The notes under the pieces were generated by a model. The model had not been told where the DNA came from and made no database searches. It worked only from the letters and a program-made list of their open reading frames with translations. A stretch of DNA of 64,000 nucleotides from Actinoplanes sp040639655 (GTDB taxonomy: Bacteria; Actinomycetota; Actinomycetes; Mycobacteriales; Micromonosporaceae). Where the stretch lies: positions 62,001-126,000 of the forward strand of contig NZ_JBFAAI010000002.1 of NCBI RefSeq assembly GCF_040639655.1. The letters are read 5' to 3'. The position numbers and the translations under genes were made by a program. Shown piece by piece: positions 51,347 through 59,064 of this stretch (position 1 is its first letter; each line of letters starts with the position of its first letter).

Positions 51347-51684
51347 GGCGTGTGCTCCCCGGCCATCTCGTTCCCGATCAGCGCGTCGACGCCGTCGCGG
51401 AAGACCCGCCACTCGTCGGCCTGGGCACGCAGTGCGCCGAGACCGGCCGGGGTTATCTCGTAGTACTTGCGGCGCGGGCCGTTCTCCGACGGCGCCCAGC
51501 TGGGTGAGGCGAGTCCCTGCTGCTCCAGGCGCAGCAGCGCCGGGTAGAGGGTCCCGCCCGGGATGTCGGCGACGCCGGCCGCGGCCAGCCGCTGGGCCAG
51601 CCCGTAGCCGTAGTCGGGCCGCTCGCGCAGCATCGCGAGCAGGCACAGGTCGAGGAAGCCGTGCAACCACGGCCGGGGAGTCAT
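51343..51684 (-). CDS. PadR-family transcriptional regulator
   Basis: 113 residues, ATG start. Winged helix: LDLCLLAMLRERPDYGYGLA, IPGGTLYPALLRLEQQGLA, then the wing GPRRKYYEITPAG. It is the first gene of the PadR-ATPase-permease operon, linked by an ATGA overlap. A nested palindrome lies directly upstream (51686-51718) and is the obvious operator, so the operon is probably self-repressed and induced by a small toxic compound. Confidence 0.9.
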   Translation of the reverse strand: MTPRPWLHGFLDLCLLAMLRERPDYGYGLAQRLAAAGVADIPGGTLYPALLRLEQQGLASPSWAPSENGPRRKYYEITPAGLGALRAQADEWRVFRDGVDALIGNEMAGEHTP

Positions 51685-51685
51685 G

Positions 51686-51718
51686 CTAGGCAGGCTAACT
51701 GGTTAGCAGTCTGTCTAG
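51686..51718. promoter_or_regulatory. Nested palindrome upstream of the PadR operon
   Basis: An inner perfect palindrome GCTAAC-TG-GTTAGC (51694-51707) sits inside an outer imperfect one, CTAGGCAG (51686-51693) and CTGTCTAG (51711-51718, one mismatch). It lies 1 bp upstream of the PadR ATG and overlaps where the promoter should be. Confidence 0.7.
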
Positions 51719-51789
51719 CTACCTGACGGCGTCGAAAAATATCTTCGGAACCGACTGCACAATCCAGCGCCGGGATGCGTCGATGAGGT

Positions 51790-52308
51790 GTGACCTTCGA
51801 GCAATTCGCGTTGGCCCGCCTGCCCAGCCTCTTGCGCTACGCCGTCGTCCTCACCGGCGACCGCGATCTGGCACAGGACGTCGTGCAGGAGGTGCTGGCC
51901 CGTGCCCAGGTGCGCTGGAAACGGATCAGTGACGCCGACTCGCCCGAGGCGTACGTCCGCCGCATGGTGCTCAACGAGTACCTGTCGTGGCGGCGCAGCT
52001 GGGCGGTGCGGCACATCCACGCGGCCGGCGAACGGCTCATCGAGCTGGACGACGCGCGCGGCGGCTCCCGTGACCACGCCGACGGTGTGGTCGAGGCCGA
52101 CGCGCTCTGGCACCGGCTGTCCGCCCTCGGGCGCAAACAGCGGGCGGTGCTGGTGCTGCGGTACTACGAGCAGCTGGACGACGACACCATCGCCGACCTG
52201 CTGGGCTGCGCACCCGCCACGGTGCGCAGTCACGCGTCGAGGGCACTGAACATCCTCCGGCTCGACCAGGAGTCGGAACTACGGGTCCATGCCGAGGAGA
52301 GGTCGTGA
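51790..52308 (+). CDS. SigE-family RNA polymerase sigma factor
   Basis: 172 residues from GTG 51790, with GAGG just upstream. Region 2 (LPSLLRYAVVLTGDRDLAQD, VVQEVLARAQVRW, PEAYVRRMVLNEYLSWRR) and region 4 (LSALGRKQRAVLVLRYYEQL, DDDTIADLLGCAPATVRSHA) are clear, and the family is the actinobacterial SigE-type short sigma (about 170 residues). It is the first gene of a three-gene operon with overlapping starts: repeat membrane protein, then amidoligase. The membrane protein is its probable regulator. Confidence 0.92.
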   Translation: MTFEQFALARLPSLLRYAVVLTGDRDLAQDVVQEVLARAQVRWKRISDADSPEAYVRRMVLNEYLSWRRSWAVRHIHAAGERLIELDDARGGSRDHADGVVEADALWHRLSALGRKQRAVLVLRYYEQLDDDTIADLLGCAPATVRSHASRALNILRLDQESELRVHAEERS

Positions 52309-53150
52309 CTGAGCACGGAGACCGGCTGCGCGAAGCCTTCACCAAGCACGAGAAAGAAACGCCGGATCCAGCAGCGGTCTACGCCCGCGTCGAGGAACTG
52401 GCACAGAAGTACAAATGGCGCCGTCGCGGGGCGCAGGCCGCAGGCGGGGTGGCGCTCAGCGCCGGCCTGATCGCCGGCATCACCCAGCTCCCCGGAATTC
52501 TCCCGCACGACCCGGCCGCCACGCCGGCCTTCCAGGTCGCCGCCCCGGCGAGCACCCCGACCGCTCCGCCCACCCTCGATCCCTCGGCACCACTGACCGA
52601 GGACGAGGTCAAGGAGGGGCTCCAGGCGTACTTCGAAGCCGGTTTCGGCTACGACAACGCGGTCGAGCTGGCCGGCCTGTGGAAGCTCGGCACCGACCGC
52701 ATCGCCCAGGTCAAGGCGGTCGCCGGGCAGAAGTTGCTGTCCGGGGAGACGCTGCCGGTCAAGCCGGAGCAGAACCCCGACACGCCGGCGAGCGAGGAGC
52801 CCGTCGACGAAGAGGCGGTCAAGCAGCTCGACAAGTTCTTCCTGGCCGGCTACGGCTGGGACGAAGCCGTCAAGCTGGCGAGACTCTGGAAGATGGACGA
52901 CCCGTCCGACGCCAAGGTCGAAGCCGGCAAGCGCCTGCTCGCCGGTGAGAAGCTGCCGATCAAGCCCGACCCGAAGCGCCTCGAGGAGGCCAAGGAGGCG
53001 CGGCTCGCGAACATCTTCTGGGACGCCGGGTACGACAGCGAGGACGCCACGAAGCTGGCCAAGCTCTGGAAGATGGACGACACGTACGACGCCAAGGTCG
53101 AGGCCGGGCGACGGCTGAACGCCGGCGAGACGCTGCCGATCCAGCCGTGA
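52305..53150 (+). CDS. Single-pass membrane protein with three copies of an unrecognised repeat
   Basis: 281 residues from GTG 52305 (GTGA overlap with the sigma gene). A cytoplasmic 38-residue N-terminus (EELAQKYKWRRRGAQ) precedes one transmembrane helix (GGVALSAGLIAGITQLPGIL) and a Pro/Thr linker. Three repeats of about 45 residues follow, sharing an aromatic-Gly-Tyr start, then LARLWKMDD, then AKVEAGKRLLAGEKLPIKP in the clearest copy (about 180-225); copy 1 has LAGLWKLGT and copy 3 has LAKLWKMDD with the same AGxxLxxGExLPIxP end. I do not know this repeat. The position suggests an anti-sigma factor with the repeats outside the cell. Confidence 0.85.
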   Translation: MTEHGDRLREAFTKHEKETPDPAAVYARVEELAQKYKWRRRGAQAAGGVALSAGLIAGITQLPGILPHDPAATPAFQVAAPASTPTAPPTLDPSAPLTEDEVKEGLQAYFEAGFGYDNAVELAGLWKLGTDRIAQVKAVAGQKLLSGETLPVKPEQNPDTPASEEPVDEEAVKQLDKFFLAGYGWDEAVKLARLWKMDDPSDAKVEAGKRLLAGEKLPIKPDPKRLEEAKEARLANIFWDAGYDSEDATKLAKLWKMDDTYDAKVEAGRRLNAGETLPIQP

Positions 53151-54202
53151 CACCGGAGCTGCGCCGGCGGATCGGCTTCGAGATCGAGCTGATGGCCCCG
53201 CCCGGGGTCAGCCGGCGCACGCTCGCCATGGATGTGGCCGGACGCTGCGGGGGCAGCGTCCGGCCGGTCTGGCACCACGACAGCGAACCGTCCCTGGTCC
53301 CCGGCCTGGGACGGTTCCTGCACCTCACCCAGGGTTTCGACATCCGCAGCCGGGACGGGTCGCCGCTGTGCACACTTGTCGACGACGTCACCCTGCTGCA
53401 CGGTCTCGACCAGCGCGCGCCCGCCATCCCCGGCTGGTTCCGCATCCTCACCGACGACACCCGGCTGCTGCGCCTGCTCGCCGCTCAGTGCGATCCGGGC
53501 GGCAAGCTTTCGCAGGTGCTGGATCCGGCCGCCCGGCTCTGGGGTACGGAGGTCCAGCAGCACGGCCGGATATACCGGCTCGACGACACGGCCGGCGCCA
53601 CGATCGCGCTGGCGTCCCCGGCCGGCGGCGAACGCGAACGACCGTGCGAGATCGTCACCCCACCCTTGGCCGTGAACCATCGCGCCGCCCTCGCCGAACT
53701 CCTCGGCCCGGCGGCCGGCCTCGGTTTCACGGTTCCCCGGGAGGCGGCCGTGCACCTGCACGTCGACGGTGCGCCGTTCCGCGCCCCGGCGGCCCTGGCC
53801 AATCTGGTGCGCCTGTTCGCGTACTACCGGGAGGCCCTGCGTGAGGTGCTCGCCACCAACCCGGCCTGCCGCCGTCTCGCCCCACTCCCGGAACCGCTGG
53901 TCACCGCGGTCGCCGGCACGCCGACCACCGACGAGCTGCGCAAGGCGGCGGCGGACGGCGGGCTCACCAAGTTCTTCGACGTCAACCTGACCCAGGTGCT
54001 CACCGACACCCCGCTCCGCGACACCGTCGAGATCCGCATCCTGCCGGGCGCCATCGACCCGGACGAGATCATCCACCGGGCGGCACTGATCGAGTTGCTG
54101 CTCGACCGCTGCCTCGACCCGGCTCCGATCCGGCCCCCGGAGGACCCGGCGTCCGCGGTGGAGACGTTGCTGGAGATGGCGGCGCAGTCGCTCGACCTCT
54201 GA
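53147..54202 (+). CDS. Amidoligase-family protein
   Basis: 351 residues from GTG 53147 (GTGA overlap). Amidoligase_2 features of the glutamine-synthetase-like COOH-NH2 ligase superfamily: RRIGFEIELMAP near the start, LHLTQGFDIRSR, EIVTPPLAVNHRAAL, AAVHLHVDGAPFR, and a C-terminal FFDVNLTQVL with VEIRILPGAI. Members make amide bonds with ATP and often act on proteins, peptides or small amines; substrates are mostly unknown. There is no signal peptide, so it is cytoplasmic. Its translation is coupled to the repeat membrane protein, so it may modify that protein's cytoplasmic part or another product of the sigma regulon. Confidence 0.85.
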   Translation: MTPELRRRIGFEIELMAPPGVSRRTLAMDVAGRCGGSVRPVWHHDSEPSLVPGLGRFLHLTQGFDIRSRDGSPLCTLVDDVTLLHGLDQRAPAIPGWFRILTDDTRLLRLLAAQCDPGGKLSQVLDPAARLWGTEVQQHGRIYRLDDTAGATIALASPAGGERERPCEIVTPPLAVNHRAALAELLGPAAGLGFTVPREAAVHLHVDGAPFRAPAALANLVRLFAYYREALREVLATNPACRRLAPLPEPLVTAVAGTPTTDELRKAAADGGLTKFFDVNLTQVLTDTPLRDTVEIRILPGAIDPDEIIHRAALIELLLDRCLDPAPIRPPEDPASAVETLLEMAAQSLDL

Positions 54203-54256
54203 CGCGTACGCCCTCCCCGTCTTGGCGCACCTCTCACACAGCCCCGAAAACCGGAT

Positions 54257-54301
54257 GGCGCGTGGCGCTGTCTCAAGCGCGCTGAGACAGCGCCACGCGC
54301 C
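54257..54301. terminator. Long hairpin terminator after the amidoligase operon
   Basis: A perfect 19-bp stem, GGCGCGTGGCGCTGTCTCA (54257-54275) against 54283-54301, with a 7-nt loop. It lies between convergent genes. Its core (GCTGTCTCA with TGAGAC) matches the small hairpin repeats at 37987-38087. Confidence 0.85.
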
Positions 54302-54415
54302 GGCCGGAGGGCTTTTCTTCTCCGCGGGCAGGTGATCCCGTCGTCCTCCTCGTTCGGTGCGGCGGAAACGATGCCGTGCGACTTCGCGCCTGCTGAGGCC
54401 TGCACGGGAAGTGAG

Positions 54416-55183
54416 TCAGTGGGTGTTGAGGAAGCTGACCAGTTCCTCGGTGAAGGCCGGCACGCGAACCGCACCCAGGTGGTCGCCGTCGATGACGGCG
54501 AGCCGAGCGTTCGGGATGGCTTTGGCGAGGAGTTCCGGCCGGGTGGCCAGGACGTCGTCGCGGCCGGCGATCAGCAGGGTCGGGATCGCGACGGTGTCCA
54601 GCGGCAGGGGGGTGGCGTGGAGGGCGGCGGCCTGCGCAGCGAGGGCGGCCCGGTCACCGCCGACCGCGTCCACGAAGGCGCGGAACCCGGCGGCGGCCGG
54701 ATGCGTGATGGTGGCCGGGTCCTCGGTGTGGAAGGCCTCGCGGAACGCCTCGGCCGGGATGACGCGGGTGTCGACGCCACCGAGCTCGACGACCGCCGAG
54801 CCGACCCCGCCGATGACGAGCCGGCGCAGCCGGGGATCCCTGGTGGCCAGGACGAGGGCGACGACCGCACCCATCGAGTACCCGGCCACGTCCACCTGTT
54901 CGATGCCGAGACGGTCCAGGAGGGTGGACACATCCTGGGCCATCCGCGTCTCACCGTACAAGGACGGGTCGTGCGGTTTGCCGGAACGGCCGTGGCCGCG
55001 GGCGTCGATGGTGATCACCCGCCGGCCGGTCGCGGTGAGGGCGTCGACGATGCCGGGCAGGACCCAGTTGGCGAGGCCGTTCGCGATGAAACCGTGGTGC
55101 AGGAGCACCGGCGGCAGATCGGAGTCGGAGTCCCATTGTTCCCAGTAGATCTCCACACCGTCGGCTGCCTGAAAAGTCGGCAT
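54416..55183 (-). CDS. Alpha/beta hydrolase
   Basis: 255 residues from ATG 55183, with GAGGGGAC upstream. Motifs: LLHHGFIANGLANWV (oxyanion loop), DARGHGRSGKP, the nucleophile elbow AGYSMGAVVAL (Ser), AGRDDVLAT (Asp) and DGDHLGAVRVP (His). All three catalytic residues are present, so it is likely active, probably as an esterase or haloperoxidase-like hydrolase. It is divergent from a LysR-type regulator 176 bp away, which probably controls it. No signal peptide; cytoplasmic. Confidence 0.9.
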   Translation of the reverse strand: MPTFQAADGVEIYWEQWDSDSDLPPVLLHHGFIANGLANWVLPGIVDALTATGRRVITIDARGHGRSGKPHDPSLYGETRMAQDVSTLLDRLGIEQVDVAGYSMGAVVALVLATRDPRLRRLVIGGVGSAVVELGGVDTRVIPAEAFREAFHTEDPATITHPAAAGFRAFVDAVGGDRAALAAQAAALHATPLPLDTVAIPTLLIAGRDDVLATRPELLAKAIPNARLAVIDGDHLGAVRVPAFTEELVSFLNTH

Positions 55184-55358
55184 CGCGGGTCCCCTCTCGT
55201 CCGGCCGGCGGACGACAGCGTATGTGCCTCGCGGGCCCGCGGTATCGGTGAGATCGCCGGTGTGATCAGGATCTGCGACGCGGGAGGCTGCCGGGCTGGT
55301 GATCGCGATACATTTCGGTTCGAGAGTTCCCATCACACCGTAGAGGGATGGACGGGCT

Positions 55359-56315
55359 GTGACCCCCACTCAGTTGCGTGCCTATTCCGCCGTGGTCCGG
55401 TGTGGCTCGGTGAAGCAGGCCGCGGCGCAGCTCGACGTCTCCGAGTCGGCCGTTTCCCTGCACATCGGACAGTTGCGCAAGGAGCTCGGGGACCCGCTGT
55501 TCTCCCGGACCGCGAACGGGCTGACGTTCACACCCGGCGGCCTTCGCCTGGCCAGCAGGGCCACCGAGCTGCTGGGGCTGCAGGACATCACCGTGCTCGA
55601 GGTGAGCGCGGCCGGGCAGGGACGCCGGTTGCTGCGGGTGGGGGCGTCATCGCTGTTCGCCGAGCATGCCGCGCCGGGCCTGATCGAGCTGTTCGCGAGC
55701 CGGGCCGCCGATCTGGACGTCGAATTGAGCGTGCGCAACCCGGGCTCGTTCATGGAGGCGCTGATCGAGCGGAGCGTCGACATCGCGATCGGCCCACCTC
55801 CGGCGCTGCCGAACCCCGCGGTGCTGTGCCGGCCGGTCATGTACTACAAGGTGGTCACCGTGGCCGGGCCGGACCATCCGCTGGCCGGGACGCAGCCGTC
55901 ACCGCGACAGCTGCGCGACCAGACCTGGCTGCTCGGGCCGTCGGCGGCGGCCGATCGGGGTGCCGTCCCGAGCCTGCTGCGGCGGCTCGGCGTACCGGAC
56001 GACCGGCAGCAGATCTTCCAGAGCCACGCGGCGGCCATCGAGGAGGCGAAACGGGGACGAGGGGTGGCGGCAGCGCTGTCGTTCACCGTCGCGCCGGAGG
56101 TCCGCAAAGGACATCTCGTGCAGTTCTGCGGGCCGCACACCTGCATGGAGGACGTGTGGCACGCGCTGACGCTGTCCGAGACGGGCAAGCCCTCGGCAGC
56201 CGCCGAGCTGGGCCGCTTCGCCTCCACGCCGCGGGCGATCCAGGCGATGATGCGCGGCAGTGGGGTCAACGTGGCCCGCTTCAAACCGTCCATACACGTC
56301 ACCCTCTGGAGCTGA
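55359..56315 (+). CDS. LysR-family transcriptional regulator
   Basis: 318 residues from GTG 55359 (AGGGA upstream). N-terminal HTH: MTPTQLRAYSAVVRCGSVKQ, then AQLDVSESAVSLHIGQLRKE, PLFSRTANGLTFTP. The effector domain follows with LLRVGASSLFAEHAAPGLIE and AFSSR-like segments (IAIGPPPALPNPAVLCR, then RGRGVAAALSFTVAPEVRKG). These act as tetramers and activate or repress divergent genes on binding a metabolite. The neighbouring hydrolase is the obvious target. It is convergent with the TetR gene, 10 bp apart. Confidence 0.92.
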   Translation: MTPTQLRAYSAVVRCGSVKQAAAQLDVSESAVSLHIGQLRKELGDPLFSRTANGLTFTPGGLRLASRATELLGLQDITVLEVSAAGQGRRLLRVGASSLFAEHAAPGLIELFASRAADLDVELSVRNPGSFMEALIERSVDIAIGPPPALPNPAVLCRPVMYYKVVTVAGPDHPLAGTQPSPRQLRDQTWLLGPSAAADRGAVPSLLRRLGVPDDRQQIFQSHAAAIEEAKRGRGVAAALSFTVAPEVRKGHLVQFCGPHTCMEDVWHALTLSETGKPSAAAELGRFASTPRAIQAMMRGSGVNVARFKPSIHVTLWS

Positions 56316-56325
56316 CAGAGCCCCT

Positions 56326-56946
56326 CTAGCGGGGCACGGACGACCAGCGCCAGTCGACCTCGATCCTGGTGGGCGGCGGCCCGGGCAGGGCCGTGCCGGC
56401 ACGCAGGCCGTCAAGCAGCATCGTCAGGTAGCGACGGCGCAGGGACGTGGTCCGTCCCGGATCCGGCACGCGCACGGCCGCGCACATCTCCAGCAACATC
56501 GTCAGGTCGGCGGGGACGGCCTCGGCACGCATCAGTGGTCGGGCCCGATCGAAGAGGACAGCGGCGAGCTCCCCGGCCCGGACGGCATCGGCGTCCATCT
56601 CCTCGGTGGGGGTGAACGTGCCGGCCAGATGCACCGTGAGCGAGTGCACGTCGGCCTCCACCACGCCGCGCAGGAACATCTCGAAGGCGGCCCAGTCGTC
56701 GGGCTCGGCGGTGGCCCGCTCCGCCTCGTCGATGAAGATCCGCAGGCCGTCGTGGCAGAGTTTGCGGAGCAGGTCCTCCTTACCGGGGTAGCGCCGGTAG
56801 AGGGCACTGATGCCGACGCCGGCGCGCTCGGCGACAGCCGCGACGGGTGCGCGTTTGTCGGCCAGGAAGACCTCTTTCGCCGCGGCGAGGATCGTCACGT
56901 CGTTGCGCGCGGCCTGGCCTTTGCGGCCGGACACCGGGTTCGTCAT
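56326..56946 (-). CDS. TetR-family transcriptional regulator
   Basis: 206 residues from ATG 56946; the TATACT box only 7 bp upstream makes the mRNA nearly leaderless and excludes the longer frame. HTH: ILAAAKEVFLADKRAPVAAV, AERAGVGISALYRRYPGKED, LLRKLCHDGL. The C-terminal ligand domain is ordinary (about 130 residues). Two GGAA-N7-TTCC sites lie between this gene and the divergent epoxide-hydrolase homologue, so it probably represses both. Confidence 0.92.
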   Translation of the reverse strand: MTNPVSGRKGQAARNDVTILAAAKEVFLADKRAPVAAVAERAGVGISALYRRYPGKEDLLRKLCHDGLRIFIDEAERATAEPDDWAAFEMFLRGVVEADVHSLTVHLAGTFTPTEEMDADAVRAGELAAVLFDRARPLMRAEAVPADLTMLLEMCAAVRVPDPGRTTSLRRRYLTMLLDGLRAGTALPGPPPTRIEVDWRWSSVPR

Positions 56947-56953
56947 GCCATCC

Positions 56954-56984
56954 AGTATATCGGAGCGGAATGCTCTGTTCCGCT
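56954..56984. promoter_or_regulatory. TetR promoter (-10) and operator 1
   Basis: On the minus strand TATACT (56954-56959) is the -10 of the TetR gene. AGCGGAA-N7-TTCCGCT (56964-56984) is a 7-bp perfect inverted repeat directly upstream, of the form GGAA-N7-TTCC. Binding here would block polymerase. Confidence 0.7.
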
Positions 56985-57011
56985 GCCGTCGCCACCGTGC
57001 TACCTTGACTG

Positions 57012-57033
57012 CGGAACGAAACATTCCGTTCCG
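57012..57033. promoter_or_regulatory. TetR operator 2
   Basis: CGGAACG (57012-57018) and CGTTCCG (57027-57033) form an inverted repeat and contain GGAA-N7-TTCC like operator 1. It overlaps TTGACT (57005-57010) and GATACT (57033-57038), the probable promoter elements of the downstream gene, although their spacing (22 bp) is long. Confidence 0.65.
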
Positions 57034-57053
57034 ATACTCAGAGAGGAACCGGC

Positions 57054-58169
57054 ATGACCGCGATCCGCCCTTTCCGTATCGAAATCTCCGACACCGACCT
57101 CCAGGACCTGCGTGACCGCGTTGCCCGCACCCGCTGGACCCCGGAGATCCCCGGCCAGGGCTGGCAGCGCGGCGTCCCGGTCGACTATCTGCGGGGTCTG
57201 GCCGCCTACTGGGCGGCCGAGTTCGACTGGCGGGCGGCCGAGGCGCGGCTCAACCAGCTCCCCCAGTTCCTCACCGAAGTCGACGGGCAGACCCTGCACT
57301 TCGCGCACGTCCGCTCCGCCGACCCGGCGGCGACCCCGCTGCTCATCACCCACGACTGGCCCGCGTCGTTCGCGGTCTACCTGCCCGTGGTCGAGGCGCT
57401 CCGCGAACACTTCCACCTCGTCCTGATGAGCAACCCCGGCGTCGGTCACTCCGGCCCGCTCACCACGCCAGGCTGGACCACGGCGCGGACCGCTGCCGCA
57501 TTCCACGAGGTCATGTCACGGCTGGGATATGAGCGATACGGCGTCCAGGGCACCGGTGGCGGCGCCGCGACGGCGGTCGAGATGGGCCGCCAGGAGCCGA
57601 CCAGGGTGATCGGCGTGCACGTCAACGGGCACATCACCTTCCCCTCCGACGACCCGGCCGACTTCGCCGACCTGACCGAGGCCGAGCAGGCCCGGCTGGG
57701 GCGGCTGCAGGAGTTCCGGGACGACAAGATGGGCTTCAACGCCATCCAGTCGACCCGGCCGCAGACGCTGGCGTTCGGGCTGCACGACTCCCCCGTGGGC
57801 CAGCTCGCCTGGATCGTCGAGAAGTTCCAGGAGTGGACCGACCCGGCGGCCGCCCTGCCGGAGGACGCCGTCGACCGCGACCTGCTGCTCACCAACGTCA
57901 GCCTGTACTGGTTCACCGGGACAGCCGGCTCGTCGGCCAACCTGTACTGGGAGATGGCGCACGACCCGTCAGCGTGGGCGCCGAAGCCGAAGTCCACCGT
58001 CCCACTGGGTGTCGCGCTCGGCGTCACCGACGTCACGATCCGGCGCTACGCCGAACGTGACGCGCCGGTCGCCCACTGGACCGAGCTGTCGGCCGGCGGC
58101 AACTTTCTCTCCGCTGAGCAGCCCAAGCTCTTCAGTGACGACGTGCGGGCCTTCTTCAGTGCGCTCTGA
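57054..58169 (+). CDS. Epoxide-hydrolase-family protein lacking catalytic residues
   Basis: 371 residues from ATG 57054, with GAGAGG upstream. It has the epoxide-hydrolase N-terminal domain (RIEISDTDLQDLRDRVARTR) and the alpha/beta-hydrolase fold. Where family members read HGWP, this has LITHDWPASF; where the nucleophile Asp sits in GGDWG or GTDVG, it reads VQGTGGGAATAVEM, so Asp is replaced by Gly; where the catalytic His sits in GGHF, it reads AGGNFLSAEQPKL. The lid Tyr region (LYWFTGTAGS) remains. It is most likely a pseudoenzyme that binds a ligand, under control of the adjacent TetR protein. Length and codon use are normal. Confidence 0.85.
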   Translation: MTAIRPFRIEISDTDLQDLRDRVARTRWTPEIPGQGWQRGVPVDYLRGLAAYWAAEFDWRAAEARLNQLPQFLTEVDGQTLHFAHVRSADPAATPLLITHDWPASFAVYLPVVEALREHFHLVLMSNPGVGHSGPLTTPGWTTARTAAAFHEVMSRLGYERYGVQGTGGGAATAVEMGRQEPTRVIGVHVNGHITFPSDDPADFADLTEAEQARLGRLQEFRDDKMGFNAIQSTRPQTLAFGLHDSPVGQLAWIVEKFQEWTDPAAALPEDAVDRDLLLTNVSLYWFTGTAGSSANLYWEMAHDPSAWAPKPKSTVPLGVALGVTDVTIRRYAERDAPVAHWTELSAGGNFLSAEQPKLFSDDVRAFFSAL

Positions 58170-58221
58170 CGCCGCACCGCGACACGGCCGGGCTCCCCGG
58201 CGGGGACGCCCGGCCCGCCGC

Positions 58222-58830
58222 TCACCCGGTGGAGGCGACGGCGCGGAAAACGATCGTGGCGCTGAACGTGGTGCCGTCGACCTGGTATGCGTAGCAGCCC
58301 GGCCCGGCGACCGTCGTCGTCGCGGGCAGGTCATTGTTCTCCCTGCTCAGATCCGCGTAGTGGCCGCCGTCGCGGGCTTCACCGACGTAGGAGAACGTGG
58401 CGCTCGCCGCTCCGGGCGCGTCGATCCGTCCCGCCCGCACCAGCACCGGACCGGAGTAACCGGCGCCGATCCAGCGGACCTTCTTGCCGTACGTGCCGTC
58501 CGGCTCCCGGTCTTCGGGTCGCAGTTCGAGTTCGTTCCCTCCGCGGAAGTAGTCGGCGATCGGGTAAAGCGGCCCGTCACCTAGCACCCGGCCCGCCTTC
58601 CCCGGACCGGACCACTGGCGGGCCACGGTCACCGGGCAGGCGGCACCGGGGGCGACCTGGGGCAGCCGCAACGGGGGCGCGACAAAGGCCGCTGCGGACG
58701 ACGCGGGCAGGGACGAGGCCGGCAGGGGCGAGGCCGGCAGGGGCGAGGCCGGCGAGGACGGTGCGTCGTCGCAGGCGGTGACGCCGAGCAGCATCAACGC
58801 GGCGGCGGTTGTCCGGACGATGCTCGGCAT
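58222..58830 (-). CDS. Lipoprotein of unknown function
   Basis: 202 residues from ATG 58830. The leader VRTTAAALMLLGVTACDD ends in a lipobox with Cys. A Ser/Pro/Leu/Ala repeat linker (SPLPASPLPASSLPASS, from 15-bp DNA repeats around 58711-58755) separates it from a domain of about 140 residues with DGPLYPIADYFRGGNELEL, TYGKKVRWIGAGYSGPVLVR and GCYAYQVDGTTFSATIVFRA, rich in beta strands. I do not recognise it. It is convergent with the epoxide-hydrolase homologue (52 bp) and is expressed from the 234-bp region upstream that carries DnaA-box-like motifs. Confidence 0.7.
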   Translation of the reverse strand: MPSIVRTTAAALMLLGVTACDDAPSSPASPLPASPLPASSLPASSAAAFVAPPLRLPQVAPGAACPVTVARQWSGPGKAGRVLGDGPLYPIADYFRGGNELELRPEDREPDGTYGKKVRWIGAGYSGPVLVRAGRIDAPGAASATFSYVGEARDGGHYADLSRENNDLPATTTVAGPGCYAYQVDGTTFSATIVFRAVASTG

Positions 58831-58888
58831 GCCCGCAGTATCACCCCGCAGGTCGCCCGGGGCGACCCCGGCCCGGTACCCCCCGAGA

Positions 58889-58985
58889 CCATCCACAGGC
58901 GCCCGGCAGGAGCCGCGGCTGTCCACAGAAACCGCAGGGGCCGGTGCCGTCCACAGTGCTCGCGAGGTCAGCGCCATCCACGGAA
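58889..58985. promoter_or_regulatory. Four spaced TCCACA motifs (DnaA-box-like)
   Basis: CCATCCACA (58889-58897), CTGTCCACA (58919-58927) and CCGTCCACA (58947-58955) are followed by CCATCCACG (58975 onward), at about 28-30-bp intervals. The nine-base motifs resemble actinobacterial DnaA boxes (TTGTCCACA), the second with one mismatch. They lie in the 234-bp intergenic region upstream of the lipoprotein. Confidence 0.4.
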
Positions 58986-59064
58986 ACTCGGATGGTCCGC
59001 ACTGTCCGCTCGCGTGCGGCGGGAGTCGGGGTTTTAGGTATGTGCCCTCGAGACTCCGGAACGC

